From: Nitrososphaerales archaeon
GTDB taxonomy: Archaea > Thermoproteota > Nitrososphaeria > Nitrososphaerales > Gagatemarchaeaceae
Reading direction: 5' to 3'
Length of the DNA stretch: 9,808 nucleotides
Assembly (NCBI GenBank): GCA_030040055.1
Contig: JASHUK010000093.1
Span: 1-9,808 of the forward strand
Under the pieces are notes generated by a model. That model was not told the DNA's origin. It ran no database searches and was given only the letters and a program-made list of their open reading frames with translations. The position numbers and the translations under genes were made by a program. Positions 1 through 7,262 of this stretch are shown here, piece by piece. How positions within the stretch are numbered: position 1 is the stretch's first letter; each line of letters begins with the position of its first letter.

Positions 1-892
1 AGCGTACAGGCTCTGCCCCGGGGCTCGCTACCTCGCTCCCCACTGGGCACTGTACGAGAAGACATCGGTCGAGGTGATGGAGACCCTCAAGGGGTTCGCC
101 GACAGGTTCGAGCAGGCGAGCATAGACGAGGCGTTCCTCGACGTCACCTCCAGGGCCGCGGATGAGACGGCCGCAAAAGAGGTTGCCTCTGCAGTCAAGG
201 AGGCGGTCAGGAGGAGGCACTCTCTGACCTGCTCGATTGGGATAGGACCGAACAAGTCCTCGGCGAAGATAGCCTCGGACATGCAGAAGCCCGATGGGCT
301 GACCGTCGTCCCCTTCGGCAGAGTGGAGGAGTTCCTCTCCCAGCTTCCCGTCACGGTGGTCCCTGGAATTGGAGGGAAGACGCAGGAGTTTCTGAAACAG
401 AAGGGCATCGAGCACATCGGTCAGCTGCAGAAGCTCGACGGCAGGCGGCTGATGGGATGGTTCGGCAAGAACGGTGTGTGGCTGTGGGGCGTCGTTCATG
501 GCCAGGAGAGCGTGGAGGTCAGGCAGCAGGAGCTGCCGAAGTCGCTGAGCGTCGAGAGGACGTTCGGAGAGGACATAGCCGACTTCCAGTCCGTCAGGAA
601 GGAGGCACGGTCCGCATGCTCTGAGCTGGCAAGAAGGGTGAGCGAGTCGGGGCTGGAGTTCAGGGTAGGGGGGATCAAGATACGATTCAGAGGCTTTGAG
701 ACTCATACGAGGGAGAAGACCATCCCCACTCACACGGATGACGAAGGCGCGCTGTGGCAGATTGTCGACTCTCTCCTGGCGGAGTTCGAGCATGACCGGA
801 GACCGGTCAGGCTCATCGGGGTGAGGGTGGCGGGTCTGACAAGGGCCACCGCGGCCCCGACCCGGCTCGACGCGTGGGCTCAGGGGTCCTAG
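1..892 (+). CDS. dinB: Y-family translesion DNA polymerase (DinB/Dpo4, Pol IV type), 5'-truncated by the window edge
   Basis: The frame is open from base 2, giving 296 visible residues. By alignment from memory with Sulfolobus Dpo4, about 70 N-terminal residues, including the first catalytic Asp, lie outside the window. The family copies past damaged template bases. Visible landmarks, numbered from the first codon, are the palm motif SIDEAFLD at 40-47 with the catalytic Asp42-Glu43 pair, the thumb helix-hairpin-helix VPGIG at bases 360-374, and a little-finger region beginning near KSLSVERTFGED and ending at RPVRLIGVRVAGL. The tail TRLDAWAQGS resembles a PCNA-binding box (Q..L..hF) but lacks the leading Gln and the second aromatic residue, so clamp binding is uncertain. 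The ATG at base 77 and the GTG at 74 are internal. The stop codon touches hyuA, suggesting joint transcription. Confidence 0.93.
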   Translation, partial: AYRLCPGARYLAPHWALYEKTSVEVMETLKGFADRFEQASIDEAFLDVTSRAADETAAKEVASAVKEAVRRRHSLTCSIGIGPNKSSAKIASDMQKPDGLTVVPFGRVEEFLSQLPVTVVPGIGGKTQEFLKQKGIEHIGQLQKLDGRRLMGWFGKNGVWLWGVVHGQESVEVRQQELPKSLSVERTFGEDIADFQSVRKEARSACSELARRVSESGLEFRVGGIKIRFRGFETHTREKTIPTHTDDEGALWQIVDSLLAEFEHDRRPVRLIGVRVAGLTRATAAPTRLDAWAQGS

Positions 893-896
893 GTGG
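891..896 (+). promoter_or_regulatory. Shine-Dalgarno sequence for hyuA, overlapping the dinB stop
   Basis: AGGTGG lies five bases before the ATG at 902 and contains the last two bases of the dinB stop codon. It favours ATG 902 over the GTG at 893 and suggests that hyuA translation is coupled to polymerase translation. Confidence 0.6.
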
Positions 897-901
897 CGGC
901 C

Positions 902-2974
902 ATGGCGCATGAAGCCGAGCTCAAATCAGAGCGTGCCGCCAGCCCGCAGTCGGATTGGGGCGGCCGCCTGCAAGTGGGGGTGGACGTGGGCGGGACCTTC
1001 ACAGACGTCGTCGCTCTCGGGCCGGCCGGCCTCCAGGTGTACAAGCTTCCGACGTCCGGCGACCCATCGGAGGCCGTCTTGGAAGGGCTGGCGAAGGTCG
1101 GAGGCAGGGCAAAGCACGCCGCATCAATCGCGCACGCGACCACGCTCGCGACCAACGCTCTGCTCACGAGGGCGGGGCTGGCCAGGACGGCGCTGATCAC
1201 CAACACCGGGTTCAGGGACGTCCTCGAGATAGGAAGGCAGCGGAGGCCGGAGCCCTACGACATGGCGACCCGTCGCCCGCCCCCACTGGTCAGAAGGAGG
1301 GACAGGCTTACCGTCCTCTGCAGAGTGCGCGCCGACAGGAGCATCGCCGAGCCGCTGGACGAGAAGGGGGGTAGGGCCGTGGCCCGGGCCATAGTCGCCC
1401 GGGGCTTCGAGTCGGTCGCCATCTGCTTCCTCAACTCGTACGTCAACCCTGCTCACGAGAGGAGGATGCGCTCCGTCCTTAGACGGGAAGGCTACGAGGG
1501 TCACATCAGCGTTTCGAGCGAAGTCGACAGAGCCTACAGGGAGTACGAAAGGACGAGCACCACGGTGGTGAACGCCTGCCTCGCCCCACTCATGGCGGGA
1601 TACCTTTCCCGTCTGACGGCCTCTCTTCGCCGGGCCGGGATCAGGGCATCTGTCAACGTGATGAGCTCGGACGGTGGGATGGGGACTGTGGCCTCTGCCG
1701 TCTCCCGACCCGTGTCGGTCATCGAGTCGGGACCAGCGGCCGGGGTGGTGGCTTCTTGTAGGCTGGCCCGCGAGCTCGCCTTGGAGAAGGTGATCACGCT
1801 GGACATGGGAGGGACGACGGCCAAGGCCGGGGCTGTAATCGGGGGAGAAGCCCAGCTCACGGAAGAGTTCGAGGCAGCGGGGAGGACGCACAGCGGCAGG
1901 TCGATCACAGGGAGCGGCTATCCCGTCAGAGGGAGGTTCGTAGACCTGGCCGAGGTCAGCGCCGGCGGAGGGACCATCGTATGGGCGGACGAGGCTCGTA
2001 GGCTTGTCGTCGGGCCGAGGAGCGCAGGCTCCCTTCCGGGTCCTGCATGCTACGGGAGAGGAGGAGCCGAACCGACGGTGACCGACGCCAACCTCTTGGC
2101 GGGCAGAGTGAGTTCGAAGGGTCTGCTCGGCGGGACAATGCCACTGTATCCGCGACTCTCGCGACGCGCCTTCGCGAAGGCCTCATCGTCAGTGGGGGCC
2201 ACTGAGGCAGAGCTGACCAGGAGGGTCATCCGGCTAGCGAACGACCAGATGTCCCGTGCGATATCGATAGTGAGCCTGGAGCGCGGAAGGGATCCAAGAG
2301 ACTCCGTCCTGGTCGCCTTCGGCGGCGCTGGGCCGGCCCACGCGTGCGACATAGCCGAGTCGCTGGGGATAAGGAGCATCGTTGTCCCCGCCCACGCCGG
2401 CCTGTTCTCAGCCTACGGGCTCCTCGCCGGAGACGCAAGCAGGACGTACGTCTTCCCAGTGATGCGGCCCGCCCGGGCTTTGAAGGCGAGGTTCGGGGCG
2501 TTCGAGGCCCGCATCCTCAAGGAGCTGCATGAAGAGGGACTGGATGCCTCGCGGTTCAGGAGGTCGGTTGAGCTGAGGTACGAGGGACAGTCGCACGAAC
2601 TACTCCTGCCCTACGCCGGGGACCCGAGCCTTGCGCGCTCCTTCCACGAAAGGCACAGAGAACTCTACGGGTATTCTTCGGACGACGCGGTCGAGGCGGT
2701 CAATGCGAGGGTGACAGCCGTCATAGGCATGTCAAACGCTCCGCTGCCTTCGTACCCCGCCCGGGCGGCGACTACGGGGCGGGGGCGGAGCGAGCGGAGG
2801 ACCGCGTGGGTGGGAGGAAAGACCCAGGTTGTCCCCGTCTACCAAAGGGAAGGGCTCTCCAAAGGAAGGTCAGGGGAAGGACCGTGTATCATCGAAGAAT
2901 ACGACGCGACTCTGGTCGTCAACCCGTCATGGGGCTGGACGGCCGAAACGTATGGGACCAGGCTAAGCCGATGA
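902..2974 (+). CDS. hyuA: Hydantoinase/oxoprolinase family subunit A (N-methylhydantoinase A type)
   Basis: The 690-residue protein is the ATP-using subunit of HyuA/HyuB enzymes, which open the ring of cyclic amides such as N-methylhydantoin, 5-oxoproline or caprolactam with ATP hydrolysis. The actin-like ATPase fold shows in the phosphate-1 motif GVDVGGTFTD near residues 26-35, the phosphate-2 motif LDMGGTTAKAG at 300-310, SGPAAGVVAS shortly before it, PGPACYGRGG and FGGAGPAHACD at about 473-483. The C-terminal part has the family's RYEGQSHEL and GPCIIEEYDATLVV segments. ATG 902 is chosen because it has a ribosome binding site; GTG 893, directly after the dinB stop, is the alternative. It overlaps hyuB by four bases. 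No acetone-carboxylase gamma subunit follows, which argues against acetone or acetophenone carboxylase. The family is certain, but the substrate is not readable from sequence. Confidence 0.93.
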   Translation: MAHEAELKSERAASPQSDWGGRLQVGVDVGGTFTDVVALGPAGLQVYKLPTSGDPSEAVLEGLAKVGGRAKHAASIAHATTLATNALLTRAGLARTALITNTGFRDVLEIGRQRRPEPYDMATRRPPPLVRRRDRLTVLCRVRADRSIAEPLDEKGGRAVARAIVARGFESVAICFLNSYVNPAHERRMRSVLRREGYEGHISVSSEVDRAYREYERTSTTVVNACLAPLMAGYLSRLTASLRRAGIRASVNVMSSDGGMGTVASAVSRPVSVIESGPAAGVVASCRLARELALEKVITLDMGGTTAKAGAVIGGEAQLTEEFEAAGRTHSGRSITGSGYPVRGRFVDLAEVSAGGGTIVWADEARRLVVGPRSAGSLPGPACYGRGGAEPTVTDANLLAGRVSSKGLLGGTMPLYPRLSRRAFAKASSSVGATEAELTRRVIRLANDQMSRAISIVSLERGRDPRDSVLVAFGGAGPAHACDIAESLGIRSIVVPAHAGLFSAYGLLAGDASRTYVFPVMRPARALKARFGAFEARILKELHEEGLDASRFRRSVELRYEGQSHELLLPYAGDPSLARSFHERHRELYGYSSDDAVEAVNARVTAVIGMSNAPLPSYPARAATTGRGRSERRTAWVGGKTQVVPVYQREGLSKGRSGEGPCIIEEYDATLVVNPSWGWTAETYGTRLSR

Positions 2975-4626
2975 AGCCCGACAGAACCACCCTGCAGCTG
3001 ATCGAGAACTCGCTCCAGTACGCGAGCGAGGAGATGGGACTGGCACTTCGCAATTCCGCATACTCCCCCAACATCGCCGAAAGGATGGACCACTCTGCCG
3101 CGGTGTTCGACGCAGACGGCAGGCTTCTCGCCCAGGCCGAGCACATCCCAGTCCACCTCGGCTCTCTTCCGTGGGGGCTCCGGAACATCTTGGCAAGGTG
3201 TTCCAGAGAAGGCATCGAGTTCTTGCCGGGTTCCATGGTGGTCTCCAACAACCCATACCTCACCGGGACGCACCTAAACGACGTGACCCTCGTCGCCCCA
3301 GTCTATTCGAAGGGGACATTGGTCGCCTTCGCAGCGAACAAGGCGCATCACGCGGACGTCGGAGGGAAGGTTCCGGGGAGCATATCGATGCTGTCGCGGA
3401 CGCTCCAAGAGGAGGGCCACGTGCTCGACCCAGTCTTCCTCGTGAAGGACGACGAGTTCGTCAACAGGACAGTCGAGGAGTTCTGCAGGGGATCGAGGAA
3501 CCCTTCAGAGAGAAGAGGGGACCTCAAAGCGCAGCGGGCCGCCAACGTCGCAGGGGCCAGGAGGATTGAGGACGTGGTGTCTGCGTACGGGACGGACTTC
3601 TTCGCCCTCGCGGCCGAGGAGTCGCTTCGGCACAGCGAGACACTCATGCGGAAAAGGCTCTCAAGAATCGAACCCGGCTCGTACTCCGCCTCCGACGTGC
3701 TGGAGGGAAAGGACGGAGAGGATCTGGTCGTCGCGGCGCGCGTGACCGTCAGCAAGGACGGCGTGCAGGTTGACTACTCCGGGACGACACTCCAGGTTGA
3801 CTATCCACTCAACGCTGTGTTCGGGGTGACGATTTCGGGGGTCTACTTCGTCGTCCGCACGCTCACCGGAGACGACATCCCTGCGAACCACGGGGCCTTC
3901 GCCCCCATACGGGTGACCGCCCCCTCGGGGACCCTCGTCAACCCGACCTATCCTCATCCCGTTGGTGGGGGAAACGTCGAAACAAGCCAGCGAAACGCCG
4001 ACGTGATATACAGGGCGCTCTCCAAGAGTCCAAGCAGCCTCGTCCCGGCCGCCGCCGGGGGGTCGATGAACAACGTGATGATCGGAGGGCGCCGGAGGGG
4101 GAAGAAATGGGCGTTCTACGAGACCATAGGGGTCGGCCTGGGGGGAAGGGCGGGGTCCGACGGGGTCGACGGCATCCAAGCCAACATGACCAACACGATG
4201 AACACTCCCATCGAGGAGGTGGAGCGCCGTCTTCCCCTGATGATCACCCGGTACGAGTTCAGAGAAGGCAGTTCGGGCAGAGGAGAGTGGAGGGGCGGAG
4301 TCGGGCTGGTCAGAAGATACAGGGTGCTCTCTGACCTGACGACCCTCACTGTAGTCGCTGACAGAGAGCTTCACCGGCCGTGGGGGCTAGCCTCCGGCCT
4401 CCCTGGCTCGGCCACCGAGGTCAGGGTCAGGCGGGGCAGGCGCGAGTTCAGAGTCAGCTGCAAGTCGACCCACAGACTCGGAGAAGGAGACGAGTTCGAG
4501 ATTCGGACGGCCGGAGGAGGGGGCTACGGCAAGGCGGGCAGGAGGGCCGTAAGTCTCGTGGCCAGGGACGTCGAAGACGGGCTGGTCGCCGTTGGTCAGT
4601 CTTCGCCCGCGTCCAAGCGGCATTGA
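2971..4626 (+). CDS. hyuB: Hydantoinase/oxoprolinase family subunit B (N-methylhydantoinase B type)
   Basis: The 551-residue partner of HyuA is the usual size for the family and is the subunit thought to carry the metal-dependent hydrolytic site. The N-terminus (LIENSLQYASEEMGLALRNS, then MDHSAAVFDADGRLLAQAEH) is characteristic. Asp40, His101, Asp104 (in GTHLND) and His126 (in NKAHHADVGG) fall where, from memory, the zinc ligands of caprolactamase beta sit, so the site appears intact. GGGNVETSQRNADV and the C-terminal RGEWRGGVGLVRRY also match the family. The frame is open back to 2806, but the protein proper begins at 2971, where ATGA joins the hyuA stop to this start, a normal sign of translational coupling. 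It ends 46 bases before the convergent oxidase gene. The HyuAB complex is expected to be cytoplasmic; neither chain has a signal peptide. Confidence 0.93.
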   Translation: MKPDRTTLQLIENSLQYASEEMGLALRNSAYSPNIAERMDHSAAVFDADGRLLAQAEHIPVHLGSLPWGLRNILARCSREGIEFLPGSMVVSNNPYLTGTHLNDVTLVAPVYSKGTLVAFAANKAHHADVGGKVPGSISMLSRTLQEEGHVLDPVFLVKDDEFVNRTVEEFCRGSRNPSERRGDLKAQRAANVAGARRIEDVVSAYGTDFFALAAEESLRHSETLMRKRLSRIEPGSYSASDVLEGKDGEDLVVAARVTVSKDGVQVDYSGTTLQVDYPLNAVFGVTISGVYFVVRTLTGDDIPANHGAFAPIRVTAPSGTLVNPTYPHPVGGGNVETSQRNADVIYRALSKSPSSLVPAAAGGSMNNVMIGGRRRGKKWAFYETIGVGLGGRAGSDGVDGIQANMTNTMNTPIEEVERRLPLMITRYEFREGSSGRGEWRGGVGLVRRYRVLSDLTTLTVVADRELHRPWGLASGLPGSATEVRVRRGRREFRVSCKSTHRLGEGDEFEIRTAGGGGYGKAGRRAVSLVARDVEDGLVAVGQSSPASKRH

Positions 4627-4672
4627 CGGGTCGGGCCTGTCAGCATCAGGGGCCTCGGGCGCAGTGCTCATG

Positions 4673-5800
4673 TCAACCTCCACGTGCAAACCGTCCGGGG
4701 CCCAGGAAGCCGATGTCGTACCGCGTGCCGCCGTCGATCAAGAGGTCGGCGGCGATTTCCCCGATCACGCTTGCGAACTTGAACCCGTGCCCCGAGCAAG
4801 CGCTGACCACTAGCACTCCCTGGTCTCCTGGACAGGGTCCTATCACAAAGTGGGTGTCGGGAGTATTCGTGTAGATGCAGGTCGTCGAAGCTACAGGCCT
4901 CCGGTCGAGGGCCGGCAACCGCCTCTTCATGAAGCCGGCTACCGAGGCAAGGTCTCGGTCCGTGACTCGCCTGTCCACGAAGTCAGGGTCGACGGGCGGT
5001 CCGGCGTGGTGTTCGGCCACCTTCACTCCGTCGCCGAAGTCAGGGATGCCGTAGAAGAGCCGACGACCCTCTTCGGCTACGAAGATGGGCATCTTCCCAG
5101 GCATGAACGCAGCGTTGCCCCCGCTATCGAACCAGAGAGGGACCTGTCTCTCGCACTTCAGAGGAAGCGCGTCTCCCATGACGCGCCCCGTCCACGGGCC
5201 GGCGCAAATCACTAGCTTGTCGGTAACATATCTCCCGTTCGAGGTGGAGACCTCGATTGCGCCTGCCCTCCGCCGCCAACTGTAGAGCGGCTCGTTGAAC
5301 CTGAACTCGCACCCGTCCTGAGACGCGCGCTCGTAGAGTGCCTGTATGCACCGCTCTGCGAAGAGCACCCCCGCGGTCCTCTCGTGCACGGCGGAGACCT
5401 CGCTACCCGCCCTGAGGGCGGGGAACTCCTCGCCCAGTTCCCGGCCAGACATCTCCCTGAATTCCAAGTCGTGCTTCCTAGCGCTCCTGAGCGTCCCGCG
5501 CACGAGCGGGCCTTCGGGATCGCCGATCATCAACCCGCCCGTCAGCCTGACGAGCGGCACCCCCGTCTGCTCCTGGAGGTCCTGCCATGACGCCAAGGCT
5601 CTCTTGACCAGCGGAACGTACCTGGGGTCTTCGGCGTATGCCTGCCTGATTATCCTGGTCTTGCCGTGGGACGAGCCCAAACCATGGTTTAATCCGTAGC
5701 GCTCGACCGTCAGGACGGACACTCCCCTTGACGCGAGGCTGCGACTGACGGCCGAGCCCATCACCCCGCACCCGACTACCACGGCTTCGAAGCGACGCAC
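4673..5800 (-). CDS. soxA: Monomeric sarcosine oxidase / N-methyl amino acid oxidase, FAD-dependent
   Basis: The family oxidatively demethylates N-methyl amino acids: sarcosine + O2 + H2O gives glycine, formaldehyde and H2O2. The frame is open to a GTG at 5845 (390 aa), but GTG 5800 (375 aa) is preferred. It puts the GCGVMG dinucleotide-binding motif at residues 10-15, as in relatives, and a TATA-like box lies 26 bases upstream. In this numbering Arg49 and Arg52 (TRIIR), Lys260 (the O2-activating position, GVKVAEHH), Cys308 (covalent FAD attachment, TTCIYTNTPD) and Lys341 (SGHGFKF) all match the residues known from bacterial sarcosine and N-methyltryptophan oxidases. The C-terminus YDIGFLGPGRF is also typical. 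It converges on hyuB, whose product could generate an N-carbamoyl-N-methyl precursor. Alternative substrates include N-methyltryptophan, pipecolate and related secondary amines. The family is secure; the exact substrate is not. Confidence 0.9.
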   Translation of the reverse strand: MRRFEAVVVGCGVMGSAVSRSLASRGVSVLTVERYGLNHGLGSSHGKTRIIRQAYAEDPRYVPLVKRALASWQDLQEQTGVPLVRLTGGLMIGDPEGPLVRGTLRSARKHDLEFREMSGRELGEEFPALRAGSEVSAVHERTAGVLFAERCIQALYERASQDGCEFRFNEPLYSWRRRAGAIEVSTSNGRYVTDKLVICAGPWTGRVMGDALPLKCERQVPLWFDSGGNAAFMPGKMPIFVAEEGRRLFYGIPDFGDGVKVAEHHAGPPVDPDFVDRRVTDRDLASVAGFMKRRLPALDRRPVASTTCIYTNTPDTHFVIGPCPGDQGVLVVSACSGHGFKFASVIGEIAADLLIDGGTRYDIGFLGPGRFARGG

Positions 5801-5821
5801 GGGAGAACGCGCCGCGCCGTT

Positions 5822-5829
5822 CTTATCAA
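5822..5829 (-). promoter_or_regulatory. Putative TATA box of the sarcosine-oxidase-like gene
   Basis: Read on the minus strand this is TTGATAAG, centred about 26 bases before GTG 5800, the distance expected for an archaeal leaderless transcript. It lies inside the longer open frame that starts at 5845, so it argues for the shorter protein. Confidence 0.4.
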
Positions 5830-5850
5830 GGTTCCACGGCCTCACATCGA

Positions 5851-5857
5851 CTTATCA
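5851..5857 (+). promoter_or_regulatory. Putative TATA box of the LigD-type phosphoesterase gene
   Basis: CTTATCA is centred 27 bases before ATG 5881 in an otherwise GC-rich gap between divergent genes. There is no ribosome binding site, which fits a leaderless transcript. The match to the archaeal TATA consensus is only moderate. Confidence 0.35.
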
Positions 5858-5880
5858 CCGGGCGCTCCCCCGGTCCACGC

Positions 5881-6453
5881 ATGGGTCCCTCACCACGCCG
5901 CGGGTCGCTGGACTTCGTGATTCAGAAGCACAGGGCGAGGGCCCTGCACTACGACTTCCGGCTCGAGATCGGCGGCGTCCTCGCCTCGTGGTCAGTGCCA
6001 AAAGGGCCGACACTGCAGGCAGGGGTGAGAAGGCTCGCCATGCCGACCGAAGACCACCCCAGGGAGTACGGCAGGTTCGAGGGGGTCCTGCCGCGAAGCT
6101 CAGGGTCGGGGGTCGTCATGCTGTGGGACCTCGGGGGATACAACCCTGAAGTGGAGACCTCGAAGGGGGTCCGTACGGAGGTTGCAGCCAACGCCGACGC
6201 GGTGGCCGAGTCGGAGTTGAAGGCAGGCATGCTCAAGTTCACTCTGTATGGCTCTAAGCTGCGCGGGTCGTTCGCGCTGGTTCGGACCGGCGGGATCGGG
6301 GGAAGGGACGCGTGGCTGTTGATCAAGCACAAGGACAGGTTCTGCGCCCCGGCATATGAGGCGGGCGACTATGACTTCTCTGCCTTGACCGGGCGTTCGA
6401 TGGCGCAGATATCGGCAGAGGGCGGAGGGGCCCCTTCGACCACTCTATCATAA
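5881..6453 (+). CDS. Stand-alone LigD-type 3'-phosphoesterase
   Basis: The 190-residue protein matches the phosphoesterase domain of bacterial DNA ligase D, which trims 3'-ribonucleotides and 3'-phosphates from broken DNA ends to leave a ligatable 3'-OH. All the residues I recall as important in the Pseudomonas domain are present at a constant offset of 25: Gln15, His17, His23, Asp25 and Arg27 in FVIQKHRARALHYDFRLE, Lys41 in VPKGP, Arg51, Glu57, His59 and Tyr63 in RRLAMPTEDHPREY. The later family motif, usually IPEGxYGAGxVxxWD, is altered to LPRSSGSGVVMLWD (from about residue 70). No ligase or polymerase domain is attached, and no Ku gene is visible. The residues after about 170 look disordered. 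ATG 5881 is supported by a TATA-like element 27 bases upstream. Confidence 0.9.
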   Translation: MGPSPRRGSLDFVIQKHRARALHYDFRLEIGGVLASWSVPKGPTLQAGVRRLAMPTEDHPREYGRFEGVLPRSSGSGVVMLWDLGGYNPEVETSKGVRTEVAANADAVAESELKAGMLKFTLYGSKLRGSFALVRTGGIGGRDAWLLIKHKDRFCAPAYEAGDYDFSALTGRSMAQISAEGGGAPSTTLS

Positions 6454-6459
6454 CTAACG

Positions 6460-6467
6460 TTAAATAA
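6460..6467 (+). promoter_or_regulatory. TATA box for the ECF-like membrane protein
   Basis: TTAAATAA stands out in the short gap after the phosphoesterase stop. Its centre is 26-27 bases before GTG 6490, which sets the transcription start at or next to that codon and selects it as a leaderless start. It is the clearest promoter in the window. Confidence 0.65.
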
Positions 6468-6489
6468 CCAACATCCGCCGCCGGCCTTC

Positions 6490-7020
6490 GTGCCGAACGC
6501 CAGGGGGCTCGCCACCGCCGCGCTGTTCGGCGTCATCATCTCGATTGTCATGGGAGAGTTCCTGCCTCCTCCTACCGGGGACCTGCTCGTCGTCGTTGAG
6601 GCTACCCTTCTGGGACTCAGCTTCATTCTCATAGGTCCTGGTGGGGCCACTTACACGGCAGCGGTCGCGGGCATCCTGCTGAACATACAGTTCCTTTCAT
6701 ATGGCGCCTATCCGCTACTGTTGGCTCTTCTGTACGGGGTTCTGACAGATGGCTTCTCTATAGCCCTCGGGGTGCGGAGAGCGGTGGGAATCTCGTCAGT
6801 GAGACTGGCGGCTGCTCTGACCCTCAGCAGCGCCATCACGGGTCCGGTTGCGTACTACCTCACGCTTCCCTACGTCCCCAACGCGCCTTCGGACATCTCG
6901 TTCTATGAGCTGATTATAGTGATAGGCGTCGTAAGTGGCGCCGCAGCGGGGTTTCTCGCGGCCCGACTCTGGGAGCGAAACCTGAAGTCTAGATTCAGCT
7001 CGGTGCAGCCTCGCCCTTAG
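6490..7020 (+). CDS. Six-helix membrane protein, probable ECF-transporter substrate-binding (S) subunit
   Basis: The 176-residue product is strongly hydrophobic, with helices at about 7-22, 31-49, 54-70, 73-93, 105-126 and 138-160, and a short basic C-terminal tail. Size, helix count and the style of the central part (GPGGATYTAAVAGILLN, then LYGVLTDGFS) resemble S components of energy-coupling-factor importers, which bind vitamins or metal ions and dock to a shared EcfA/EcfT module. No ATPase or EcfT gene is in the window, so it would be an orphan S subunit using a module encoded elsewhere. The GTG start is fixed by the TATA box at 6460-6467; no ribosome binding site is needed or seen. The 3' end overlaps a convergent membrane-protein gene by 26 bases. 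The family call is inferred from topology and general resemblance, and the ligand is unknown. Confidence 0.65.
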   Translation: MPNARGLATAALFGVIISIVMGEFLPPPTGDLLVVVEATLLGLSFILIGPGGATYTAAVAGILLNIQFLSYGAYPLLLALLYGVLTDGFSIALGVRRAVGISSVRLAAALTLSSAITGPVAYYLTLPYVPNAPSDISFYELIIVIGVVSGAAAGFLAARLWERNLKSRFSSVQPRP

Positions 7021-7231
7021 CAGGATACTCGCCCAACTCCCGCAGCAGCCTCCTGTTGAATCTGTACAGCATGGCCAGGAGAAACAGACCCAGCGCGACT
7101 ATGACGCACCCGGCGATGATGCTAGAGTAGATTCCCGTCGTAAGTCCTGCTATCAGCGTGAACACTCCCAGGAGGACTATCAGTATCGCTGCAGTCTTGG
7201 ATATCGGGCTTACCCGGACCTTGGCCGACGT
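6995..7231 (-). CDS. Small two-helix membrane protein with no standard start codon (possible ACG start)
   Basis: This 78-residue frame is absent from a search for standard starts because it contains no suitable ATG, GTG or TTG. The translation begins MSAKVRVSPISK (ACG read as Met), followed by two hydrophobic helices at about 13-31 and 34-55, then a basic, soluble tail (YRFNRRLLRELGEYPAKG) and stop TGA. Codon use matches the neighbours (ATA for Ile, AGG for Arg, GC-rich third positions), and the basic flank after helix 2 is what a real membrane protein would have. The upstream frame reads to a stop near base 7307 without any NTG codon. A TATA-like GTTTAACG is centred about 27 bases before the ACG. 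An internal GTG would delete most of helix 1. It overlaps the end of the convergent ECF-like gene. Function unknown. Confidence 0.55.
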   Translation of the reverse strand, partial: TSAKVRVSPISKTAAILIVLLGVFTLIAGLTTGIYSSIIAGCVIVALGLFLLAMLYRFNRRLLRELGEYPAKGEAAPS

Positions 7232-7254
7232 GGGCTCGCCCTGGTTAAGACGCG

Positions 7255-7262
7255 CGTTAAAC
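7255..7262 (-). promoter_or_regulatory. Putative TATA box of the two-helix membrane protein gene
   Basis: Read on the minus strand it is GTTTAACG, centred 27-28 bases before the ACG at 7231. It includes the TAA stop codon of the zinc-ribbon gene just upstream, so the small membrane-protein gene could have its own promoter despite the tight spacing. Confidence 0.4.

Noticed and set aside
1124..1891. 255-codon minus-strand open frame within hyuA
   Set aside because: This is a GC-rich shadow of hyuA with a Pro/Arg/His-rich, low-information product. The same applies to the other long antisense frames across dinB, hyuAB, cdvB and the CAP gene.
2806..2970. Upstream extension of hyuB to 2806
   Set aside because: It lies wholly inside hyuA in another frame. 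Family similarity begins right after the ATG at 2971, which forms a coupled ATGA with the hyuA stop.
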